From DAOMOP01 sp035444405 (GTDB lineage: Bacteria; Pseudomonadota; Gammaproteobacteria; Burkholderiales; Rhodocyclaceae), in the NCBI GenBank assembly GCA_035444405.1, contig DAOMOP010000100.1, forward strand, positions 1-14,093: a stretch of 14,093 nt of DNA, given 5' to 3'. Below, in pieces: positions 1-6,101 of the stretch (positions within the stretch are counted from its first letter, which is position 1; each line of letters starts with the position of its first letter). The translations under genes and the position numbers were made by a program. Under the pieces are notes generated by a model that searched no databases, had not been told where the DNA came from, and worked only from the letters and a program-made list of their open reading frames with translations.

Positions 1-1127
1 CGGGTTCGGGCAAGTCGACGCTCGCGCGCGACGTGCTGCTCGCGAACCTTGCCGCACGCGTCGGCGCGCATGCGCGCGGACGGGGCCGCGTGGACGAGGA
101 AGCGCAGCGTGGCCGCCGCAGCTCACGGGGCGCGTCGGCCCAGGCGAAGGCCGGGGCCCCGTCGGCAACGGCGTCGGCGCGGGCGACAGGCGCCGCCAGG
201 GCGGCCGGCGGGACGGCCGATGCCGCCTTCACCGGCTGCGCCACGATCACCGGCTGGGACCAGATCGGCCGCGTGCTCGAGGTCGACCAGACCCCGATCG
301 GCAAGACGCCGCGCTCCTGCCCGGCGACCTACATCGGCTTCTGGGACGCGATCCGGCGTCTGTTCGCCGACACCTTCGACGCGAAGACGCGCGGCTGGAC
401 CGCCTCGCGCTTCTCGTTCAACACCGGCGCGGGGCGCTGCGCGAGCTGCGAAGGGCAGGGCCGCATCACCGTCGAGATGAACTTCCTGCCCGACGTCAAG
501 CTGCCGTGCGAGGCCTGCGGCGGCGCGCGCTTCAACGCCGAGACACTCACGGTGCGCTGGCGCGGCAAGTCGGTCGCCGAGGTGCTGGCGATGCCGGTCG
601 ACGAGGCGGTCGAGTTCTTCGCCGCCCACCCGGCCATCGCGCATCCGCTGAAGCTGCTGCAGGACGTCGGGCTCGGCTACCTGACGCTCGGCCAGCCCAG
701 CCCGACGCTGTCCGGCGGCGAGGCGCAGCGCATCAAGCTGGTCACCGAGCTCGCCAAGGTGCGCGCACGCCCCGGAGATGACGCAGGTCCGCGCGGGCGG
801 CTGGTGCCGGCCGAGCGCCATACGCTGTACGTGCTCGACGAACCCACCGTCGGCCTGCACATGGCCGACGTCGCGAAGCTGATCCACGTGCTGCACCGCC
901 TCGTCGACGCCGGCCACACGGTGCTGGTGATCGAGCACGATCTCGACGTGATGGCCGAGGCCGACTGGCTGATCGATCTCGGCCCGGAGGGTGGCGAGCA
1001 CGGCGGCCGCATCGTCGCGCAGGGCGCGCCCGAGGCCGTGTGCCGGCAGGCCGGTTCGCATACGGCGCGCATCCTCGCGGCGTTTCTCGCCGAACGCGCA
1101 TGCGCCGCCGGCGTGCCGGTCGGGTAG
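1..1127 (+). CDS. UvrA-family excinuclease ATPase, C-terminal part (probably the long UvrA paralog)
   Basis: The frame is open from the left edge, so the start lies outside the window; about 374 C-terminal residues are present. It begins inside a Walker A motif (GSGKST, codons 9-20), the second ATPase site of UvrA. A zinc-finger pattern C-x2-C-x19-C-x2-C follows (Cys codons at 438, 447, 507, 516). Then come the ABC signature LSGGEAQ (708-728), Walker B VLDEP (831-845) and the H-loop VIEH (ending 938). In the family this protein finds DNA lesions and loads UvrB in nucleotide excision repair. Two things differ from ordinary UvrA: roughly 60-70 Ala/Arg/Gly-rich residues between Walker A and the GWDQIGRVLEVDQ block, and about 20 extra residues between signature and Walker B. 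Both recall the very long duplicated UvrA paralogs of Betaproteobacteria, whose role is unclear. Family membership is certain; paralog type is inferred. Confidence 0.93.
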   Translation, partial: GSGKSTLARDVLLANLAARVGAHARGRGRVDEEAQRGRRSSRGASAQAKAGAPSATASARATGAARAAGGTADAAFTGCATITGWDQIGRVLEVDQTPIGKTPRSCPATYIGFWDAIRRLFADTFDAKTRGWTASRFSFNTGAGRCASCEGQGRITVEMNFLPDVKLPCEACGGARFNAETLTVRWRGKSVAEVLAMPVDEAVEFFAAHPAIAHPLKLLQDVGLGYLTLGQPSPTLSGGEAQRIKLVTELAKVRARPGDDAGPRGRLVPAERHTLYVLDEPTVGLHMADVAKLIHVLHRLVDAGHTVLVIEHDLDVMAEADWLIDLGPEGGEHGGRIVAQGAPEAVCRQAGSHTARILAAFLAERACAAGVPVG

Positions 1128-1144
1128 GCGCCGAGCGCGGCGTC
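1127..1144. terminator. Possible short hairpin between convergent uvrA-like and amt genes
   Basis: Only 16 bases separate the two stop codons. They hold a stem of 7 pairs (one G-U), 1127-1133 with 1138-1144, around an AGCG loop. No T tract follows on either strand, so termination is a guess from position alone. Confidence 0.3.
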
Positions 1145-2346
1145 TACCAGGTCACCTCGCGGTCCGGCGTGGCGGTGATCTTGTGGATGGTCAGGTCGGC
1201 GCCTTCGAATTCCTGTTCGGCCTCCAGGCGCAGGCCGGTCACGGCCTTGATCGCGCCGTACACCGCGTAGCCGCCGGCAAAGGCGAAGGCCACGCCGGCC
1301 AGCGTGCCGACGAGCTGGCTCGCGAAGCTTACCCCGCCCATGCCGCCGAGCGCGGTCGAGCCGAAGATGCCGGCGGCGATGCCGCCCCAGGCGCCGCACA
1401 GCCCGTGCAGCGGCCACACGCCGAGCACGTCGTCGATCTTCCAGCGGTTCTGCGTCAGCGTGAACAACTGCACGAAGAGCACGCCGGCGATCGCGCCGAC
1501 CGCCAGGGCGCCGATCGGGTGCATGATGTCGGAGCCGGCACACACGGCGACCAGGCCGGCGAGCGGGCCGTTATGCACGAAGCCGGGGTCGTTCCTGCCC
1601 AGCGCCAGCGCGGCCAGCGTACCGCCGGCCATCGCCATCACCGAGTTGATCGCCACCAGGCCGCTGATGCCCTCGACGGTCTGCGCGCTCATCACGTTGA
1701 AGCCGAACCAGCCCACGGTCAGGATCCATGCGCCCAACGCGAGGAACGGGATGCTGGAGGGCGGGTGCGCGGCGATGCCGCCGGTCTTGGTGTAGCGGCC
1801 GCGGCGGGCGCCGAGCAGCAGCACCGCCGCCAGTGCGATCCAGCCGCCCACGGCGTGCACCACCACGCTGCCGGCAAAGTCGTGGAAGCCCGCGCCGAAG
1901 CTGCCCTCGAGCCAGGCCTGGAAGCCGAAGTTGCCGTTCCAGATCAGCCCTTCGAAGAACGGATAGACCAGACCGACCAGCAGCGCAGTGGCGCACAGCT
2001 GGGGGTAGAAGCGCGCGCGCTCGGCGATGCCGCCGGAAACGATCGCGGGGATCGCCGCGGCGAAGGTGAGCAGGAAGAAGAACTTGACGAGGTCGTAGCC
2101 GCTGCGCTCGGCCAGTACGCCGGCCCCTTCGTAAAAGCTGATGCCGTAGGCGACGGCATAGCCGACGAAGAAGTAGGCGATGGCCGACACCGAGAAATCG
2201 ACCAGAATCTTGACCAGCGCGTTGACCTGGTTCTTGCGCCGTACCGTGCCGACCTCGAGAAAGGCGAAGCCGGCATGCATGGCAAGCACCATGATGGCGC
2301 CCAACAACACGAAGAGAACGTCGCCGGATGTATTCAGCTGCTCCAT
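1144..2346 (-). CDS. amtB: Ammonium transporter, Amt/MEP family
   Basis: A 400-residue, strongly hydrophobic protein with about 11 predicted membrane segments, the usual Amt core length. It has the Amt signature DFAGS (156-160) and the twin pore histidines His164 (SVVVH) and His314 (WPLHG). Their 150-residue spacing equals that of His168/His318 in E. coli AmtB. Amt trimers in the inner membrane take up ammonium. The cytoplasmic tail (about 371-400, EAEQEFEGADLTIH) resembles the AmtB tail that binds the PII protein GlnK. No glnK lies next to it in this window, unlike the common glnK-amtB pair. The ATG at 2346 is chosen because GGGAG lies 7 bases upstream and the frame upstream is not Amt-like; the protein starts directly at the first membrane segment with no separate signal peptide. 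A sigma-54 promoter candidate lies about 36-51 bases upstream. The symbol is by family; the exact Amt subtype is not resolved. Confidence 0.95.
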   Translation of the reverse strand: MEQLNTSGDVLFVLLGAIMVLAMHAGFAFLEVGTVRRKNQVNALVKILVDFSVSAIAYFFVGYAVAYGISFYEGAGVLAERSGYDLVKFFFLLTFAAAIPAIVSGGIAERARFYPQLCATALLVGLVYPFFEGLIWNGNFGFQAWLEGSFGAGFHDFAGSVVVHAVGGWIALAAVLLLGARRGRYTKTGGIAAHPPSSIPFLALGAWILTVGWFGFNVMSAQTVEGISGLVAINSVMAMAGGTLAALALGRNDPGFVHNGPLAGLVAVCAGSDIMHPIGALAVGAIAGVLFVQLFTLTQNRWKIDDVLGVWPLHGLCGAWGGIAAGIFGSTALGGMGGVSFASQLVGTLAGVAFAFAGGYAVYGAIKAVTGLRLEAEQEFEGADLTIHKITATPDREVTW

Positions 2347-2381
2347 GAATATGCTCCCGTTTGCACAATGGGAGGGCGCCA

Positions 2382-2397
2382 AGCAGATCGCATGCCA
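2382..2397 (-). promoter_or_regulatory. Sigma-54 (RpoN) promoter candidate for amt
   Basis: On the minus strand the bases read TGGCATG-CGAT-CTGCT, against the consensus TGGCACG-N4-TTGCA. The -24 GG and -12 GC have the exact 10-base spacing. Transcription would start near 2371, giving a leader of about 25 bases that contains the GGGAG ribosome site at 2354-2358. Amt genes are classic NtrC/RpoN targets, so sequence and context agree. Confidence 0.65.
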
Positions 2398-2436
2398 GCC
2401 ATGAAATCGCGAATCATCAGCGGGATGGGCGCACGG

Positions 2437-2451
2437 GCACCAATGCGGAGC
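2437..2451. promoter_or_regulatory. NtrC-like binding site upstream of amt
   Basis: GCACC-AATGC-GGAGC matches the NtrC dyad GCACC-N5-GGTGC with one mismatch. Its centre is about 73 bases upstream of the predicted sigma-54 start. Further half-sites occur at 2461-2465 (GCACC), 2478-2483 (GGTGCA) and 2523-2528 (GGTGCA). Short motifs like these arise by chance in GC-rich DNA, so confidence is moderate. Confidence 0.45.
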
Positions 2452-2633
2452 GCCCGGAGGGCACCATTTGCGGGCGCGGTGCATGGACCGCGCCCCGTTC
2501 TCGTGCGCCGGCGTGCCGTGACGGTGCATCGACGGCCCGCGGATGCACGCACTCGGGCAGACGAGATCCGTCCGTCCGGTTGCGCTTGCCGCCTTCCCGG
2601 GGCGCTGCGGTGGTGGCCGGACATTGATTCGGG

Positions 2634-2661
2634 CTAAAGTCGGGCGGCAAGCGAACGTAAA
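2634..2661 (+). promoter_or_regulatory. Weak sigma-28 (FliA) promoter candidate for the chemoreceptor gene
   Basis: CTAAAGT at 2634-2640 is a perfect FliA -35 core, and FliA drives many chemoreceptor genes. The -10 region at the right distance (AACGTAAA, 2654-2661) matches only 4 of 8 bases of GCCGATAA, so this is tentative. Confidence 0.3.
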
Positions 2662-2672
2662 CCGTAACACGA

Positions 2673-2687
2673 CGTGACTCCGTCACG
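2673..2687. repeat. Inverted repeat in the leader of the chemoreceptor gene
   Basis: CGTGAC-TCC-GTCACG is a perfect 6-bp dyad with a 3-base centre, ending 22 bases before the ATG at 2710. Two direct CGTAA repeats (2656-2660 and 2663-2667) lie just upstream. It could be an operator or an RNA hairpin. The rest of the 363-base intergenic region (2347-2709) holds the promoter signals listed separately and no credible gene. Confidence 0.45.
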
Positions 2688-2709
2688 CCGATGCTTACGG
2701 GATGGATAG

Positions 2710-4332
2710 ATGACAAAGCTTTCGAACTCGCCGATATGGGTGCGCCTGACGGGTGTGATCTGGCTGATGCTGGTCGTCGCCTGGGGCGGCATGATCGCCT
2801 GGGAGACGAAGGTCAACCGCGGCATCGCGATCGACCAGGCCACCGATTTCGCCAACACCGTCAACGAGATGACGATGGCCGGGCTGACGGGCATGATGAT
2901 CACCGGCACCATCGCCCAGCGCGACGTGTTTCTCGACCAGATCAAGGAGCTGTCGTCGGTGCGCGATCTCAAGGTGCTGCGCGGCGAGGCGGTGAGCCGG
3001 CTGTACGGCCCCGGCACGGCGGCCGAAGCCGCCGTCGATGCGGTCGAGCGGGGCGTGTTGCGCAGCGGCGAGGCGCACATCAGCGTCACCCATGATGCCG
3101 AGCACGGCGAGCACCTGCGGGTGGTGTTTCCGTCGCTCGCATCGCCGAACTACCTCGGCAAGGACTGCATCGTGTGCCACCAGGCGGCGCCGGGCGAGGT
3201 GCTCGGCGCGGTATCGATGCGCATCTCGCTCGACCGCGTCAATGCGGCGGTCGCGAGCTTCCGCAACCAGAGCATCCTGTTCGCGGTGATCGTGTCGCTG
3301 CCGCTGATCGGCTTCGTGTTCCTGTTCATCCGGCGCTTCGTGACGCGGCCGCTGTCGCACCTGGGCGAGAGTCTCGCCGACATCGCGCGCGGCGAGGGCG
3401 ATCTGACGCGGCGTCTCGATGTCGCCGGTGACGACGAGATCGGCCGCACGGCGCGCACCTTCAACCAGATGCTCGGCGCGATCGGCGAGCTCGTGCGCCA
3501 GGTCGGCACGTCCGCGCGCGAGGTGACCGGCTCGGCCCGCACGCTGGCCGAGAGCGCGGCCAGCGTCGCGCAGAGCTCGCACCGCCAGAACGACCAGTCC
3601 GTCAATGCGGCCGAGGCGGTCGAGGGCCTGACCGGGAACATCGCCCACATCGCCGAGAGCACCGAGCACGTGCGCGAGCGCTCGCGCGACAGCCTGGCGC
3701 GTTCGAGCGAGGGCAAGGCGAGCCTCGCGCACCTGATCCGCGAGGTCGCCCACGTCGAGCAGGCGGTGCGGCACATGGCCGATTCGGTCGGCGCCTTCGT
3801 CGCCTCGACGACGACGATCACCGGCATGACGCGCGAAGTGCGCGAGATCGCCGAGCAGACCAACCTGCTCGCGCTCAACGCCGCGATCGAGGCGGCGCGT
3901 GCCGGCGAACAGGGACGCGGTTTCGCGGTCGTCGCCGACGAGGTGCGCAAGCTGGCCGAGAAATCCGCCCGCTCGGCGGGCGAGATCGACGCGGTGACGC
4001 AGCAGATCTCGAAGCAGTCGGCCGACGTGCAGGACTCGATCGGGCGCGGCCTGGTGCATCTCGAGTCGAGCCGCAGCGCGGCGGCAGAGGTGTCGGCAGT
4101 GCTCGACGCGGCCAACGTGTCGGTGGCCGAGGTCGGCGACGGCCTCGACCGCATCGCCACGGCCACCGACGCGCAGCGCGAATCGAGCCGCGCCGTCGCC
4201 GCCAGCATCGAGGCGATCGCCGGCATGGCGCGCGCGAACAACCGTGCGATCGAGGAGACGGTGGCCGCCGCGCGGGCGCTCGAGAACCTTGCGGCGCGGC
4301 TGCAGGACGCGGTGTCGCGCTTTCGCGTCTGA
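2710..4332 (+). CDS. Methyl-accepting chemotaxis protein with periplasmic c-type haem sensor domain
   Basis: A 540-residue transmembrane chemoreceptor. TM1 is about residues 10-30, the periplasmic sensor about 31-187, TM2 about 188-207 and HAMP about 208-262. The cytoplasmic signalling coiled coil follows, with the conserved hairpin tip EIAEQTNLLALNAAIEAARAG (379-399) that contacts CheA and CheW. The sensor holds CIVCH at 153-157 (bases 3166-3180), a c-type haem attachment motif. It lies late in the domain, just before a GAVSMRISL strand, as in DUF3365/Tll0287-like sensors. Family knowledge (haem-c chemoreceptors of Geobacter, DcrA of Desulfovibrio) suggests redox or diatomic-gas sensing; the ligand is not shown by the sequence. 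There is no C-terminal CheR/CheB-binding pentapeptide. The ATG at 2710 has GGGA 7 bases upstream. No other che gene is nearby. Confidence 0.93.
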   Translation: MTKLSNSPIWVRLTGVIWLMLVVAWGGMIAWETKVNRGIAIDQATDFANTVNEMTMAGLTGMMITGTIAQRDVFLDQIKELSSVRDLKVLRGEAVSRLYGPGTAAEAAVDAVERGVLRSGEAHISVTHDAEHGEHLRVVFPSLASPNYLGKDCIVCHQAAPGEVLGAVSMRISLDRVNAAVASFRNQSILFAVIVSLPLIGFVFLFIRRFVTRPLSHLGESLADIARGEGDLTRRLDVAGDDEIGRTARTFNQMLGAIGELVRQVGTSAREVTGSARTLAESAASVAQSSHRQNDQSVNAAEAVEGLTGNIAHIAESTEHVRERSRDSLARSSEGKASLAHLIREVAHVEQAVRHMADSVGAFVASTTTITGMTREVREIAEQTNLLALNAAIEAARAGEQGRGFAVVADEVRKLAEKSARSAGEIDAVTQQISKQSADVQDSIGRGLVHLESSRSAAAEVSAVLDAANVSVAEVGDGLDRIATATDAQRESSRAVAASIEAIAGMARANNRAIEETVAAARALENLAARLQDAVSRFRV

Positions 4333-4448
4333 GCACGCGTCGTCGCGACGTGGTCCGCCAGGCAACAGGGGCGGGACGCGTCGCGCAGGAGCGCTCGCGC
4401 GTCCGGCTCGCGGCGCTTTTCGGCGCCGAGCGGGCCGTCTACGGGAAC

Positions 4449-4482
4449 GACCGCCCCGGCGGCGAAGGCTGCCGGGGCGGTC
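4449..4482. terminator. Strong bidirectional hairpin between convergent mcp and degP genes
   Basis: A 15-bp stem (one G-U pair), 4449-4463 with 4468-4482, closes a GAAG loop. The outer 12 bp are perfect. It begins 6 bases past the degP stop on the minus strand and 117 bases past the mcp stop on the plus strand. There is no T tract, but position and strength fit a shared terminator or 3'-end stabiliser. The remainder of 4333-4448 shows no gene. Confidence 0.65.
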
Positions 4483-4488
4483 GCGGCA

Positions 4489-5955
4489 TCAGCCGATGCG
4501 GATCGGCACGAAGATGCGGTTGTCGCCGCGCTGGATCAACAGCGCGAAACGGTTGCCGGAGCGCTCGACGAGCTGCCGGAATTCGGCGAGGCCGGTAACA
4601 GGCTGATTGTTCAGCGCCAGGATCACGTCGCCCGGCCGCAGGCCGGCCTCGGCGGCCGGACCGCTGACATCCTCGATCGCAAGCCCGCCGCGCACGCCGA
4701 GCTGGCCGGCTTCGTCCGGGCTCAGCGCGCGGGCGGTCAGCCCGAGCTTGCCACCGGCGTCCTCGCCGCGCTGCGCCGGAGCGCCCGCGAGCTGCTCGGC
4801 TTGCATCTCGTCGAGCGTCGCGCTGACTTCGCGGCTGCGACCGTCGCGCCAGATCTCGAGGCGCACGCGCGTGCCCGGACGCTTCTCGCCGATCAGGCGC
4901 GGCAGGTCGCCCGAATCGCCGACGCTGATGCCGTCGACGCCGAGCACCACGTCACCGGGCTGCAGCCCCGCTTTTTCGGCCGCGCTGCCCGGCTCGACGC
5001 TGGCGATCAGCGCCCCCTTCGGTTCGCGCAAGCCGAAGGTCTGCGCCAGATCCTGGTCGACCGCCTGGATCATCACGCCGAGCTTGCCGCGCTGCACGCG
5101 GCCGTACTCGATCAACTGCTGCTTGACGTTGAGTGCGACGTCGATCGGGATCGCGAACGAAATCCCCATGAAGCCGCCCGAGCGCGAGTAGATCTGCGCG
5201 TTGATGCCGATCACTTCGCCGGCCAGATTGAACAGCGGACCGCCCGAATTGCCCGGGTTGATCGCGACGTCGGTCTGGATGAACGGCACGTAGTTCTCGG
5301 CCGGCAGGCGGCGCGCCTTGGCCGAGATGATGCCGGCGGTGACGGTGTTGTCGAGGCCGAACGGCGAGCCCATCGCGACCACCCATTCGCCGACGCGCGC
5401 CTGCTCGGGGTCGCCAGCGCGCACGGTGGGCAGCCCGGTCGCATCGATCTTGAGCAGCGCGATGTCGGTACGCGGGTCGGTGCCGATCACTTCGGCCTTG
5501 AACTCGCGCCGGTCGCTGAGCCGCACCGTAACCTCGGTGTCGGCGCCGCGTTCGGCCACGACGTGTGCGTTGGTCAGCACGTAGCCGTCGCTGCTGATGA
5601 TGAAGCCGGAGCCGATGCCGCGACTGCTGCGCGGCCCGCGCTCGGGTCCGGGCATCACGCCCGGCGGCAGCGGTATGCCGAAGCGGCGCAGCAGGTCGAA
5701 GAACGGATCGTCGGGCATCGGCACGCCTTCGGCCGTCGCCGGGACCCGGCGCACGACGCTGATGTTGACGACCGCAGCGCCGACTTCCTCGACCAGATCG
5801 GCGAAATCGGGCAGGCCGAAGCGGTTCGCCTTGGCGAGCTGGACGGCATCGGTGGCGGTGGCGGCGCGCGCGTGAGTCACGCCGAACATCGAAGCGTCGG
5901 GGAGGCTGGCCGTCACGGCCAGCGCCACCGCGCTCGCAAGAATCAGTTTGCGCAT
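4489..5955 (-). CDS. degP: Periplasmic serine protease, Do/DegP (MucD-like) family
   Basis: A 488-residue secreted HtrA-family protease/chaperone that degrades misfolded envelope proteins. Residues 1-31 form a signal peptide (MRKLILASAVALAV core, likely cleavage after THARA). The trypsin-like domain carries the triad His131 (TNAHVV), Asp164 (RTDIALLKI) and Ser237 (GNSGGP). Two PDZ domains follow, about 288-380 (KLGVMIQ start) and 403-485. A Gly/Ala-rich linker joins them. The ATG at 5955 is preferred over an in-frame TTG at 5985: it begins exactly at the signal peptide, GGGAA lies 10 bases upstream, and the predicted sigma-E transcript would start near 5988, leaving no leader for the TTG. The gene stands alone here rather than beside rpoE/rseA/rseB. 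DegP, DegQ and MucD cannot be separated cleanly; the symbol is by family. Confidence 0.94.
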   Translation of the reverse strand: MRKLILASAVALAVTASLPDASMFGVTHARAATATDAVQLAKANRFGLPDFADLVEEVGAAVVNISVVRRVPATAEGVPMPDDPFFDLLRRFGIPLPPGVMPGPERGPRSSRGIGSGFIISSDGYVLTNAHVVAERGADTEVTVRLSDRREFKAEVIGTDPRTDIALLKIDATGLPTVRAGDPEQARVGEWVVAMGSPFGLDNTVTAGIISAKARRLPAENYVPFIQTDVAINPGNSGGPLFNLAGEVIGINAQIYSRSGGFMGISFAIPIDVALNVKQQLIEYGRVQRGKLGVMIQAVDQDLAQTFGLREPKGALIASVEPGSAAEKAGLQPGDVVLGVDGISVGDSGDLPRLIGEKRPGTRVRLEIWRDGRSREVSATLDEMQAEQLAGAPAQRGEDAGGKLGLTARALSPDEAGQLGVRGGLAIEDVSGPAAEAGLRPGDVILALNNQPVTGLAEFRQLVERSGNRFALLIQRGDNRIFVPIRIG

Positions 5956-5994
5956 AGCGTAGTTGTTCCCATGGGTGGTCTTCAATGCACTCGC

Positions 5995-6022
5995 GTAGAC
6001 GTGGCGCGCCGCAGCGCGTTCC
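5995..6022 (-). promoter_or_regulatory. Sigma-E (RpoE) promoter candidate for degP
   Basis: On the minus strand GGAACGC (6022-6016), 15 bases, then GTCTAC (6000-5995). The consensus is GGAACTT-N15/16-GTCTAA. Both GGAAC and GTCTA are intact and the spacing is exact. The start would be near 5988, about 33 bases before the ATG. degP/mucD is a standard sigma-E target, so motif and context reinforce each other. Confidence 0.65.
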
Positions 6023-6080
6023 CGCGTCGTCGTCGCGCTGTTCGGGACATGGGGTCGAACGGCGCGCAGTCAAGTGGGCC

Positions 6081-6097
6081 GGCGCGGGCGGCGCGCC
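6081..6097 (-). terminator. Possible hairpin terminator after the TonB-receptor gene
   Basis: GGCGCG-GGCGG-CGCGCC forms a perfect 6-bp stem starting 4 bases past the receptor stop codon on the minus strand. There is no T tract. In such GC-rich DNA this could be chance. Confidence 0.3.
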
Positions 6098-6101
6098 AGG
6101 C

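Noticed and set aside
104..114. Topoisomerase Toprim motif DAGREGE with Gly for the second Asp (protein residues, topB at 10570-13110)
   Set aside because: Looked like a lost catalytic acid, but DAGREGE is a recurring form in many bacterial TopB proteins, so it is not taken as a defect or novelty.
2361..2384. Second sigma-54-like match TTGGCGC...TGCAA nearer the amt start
   Set aside because: The GG and GC are 14 bases apart rather than 10; the site at 2382-2397 has the right spacing.
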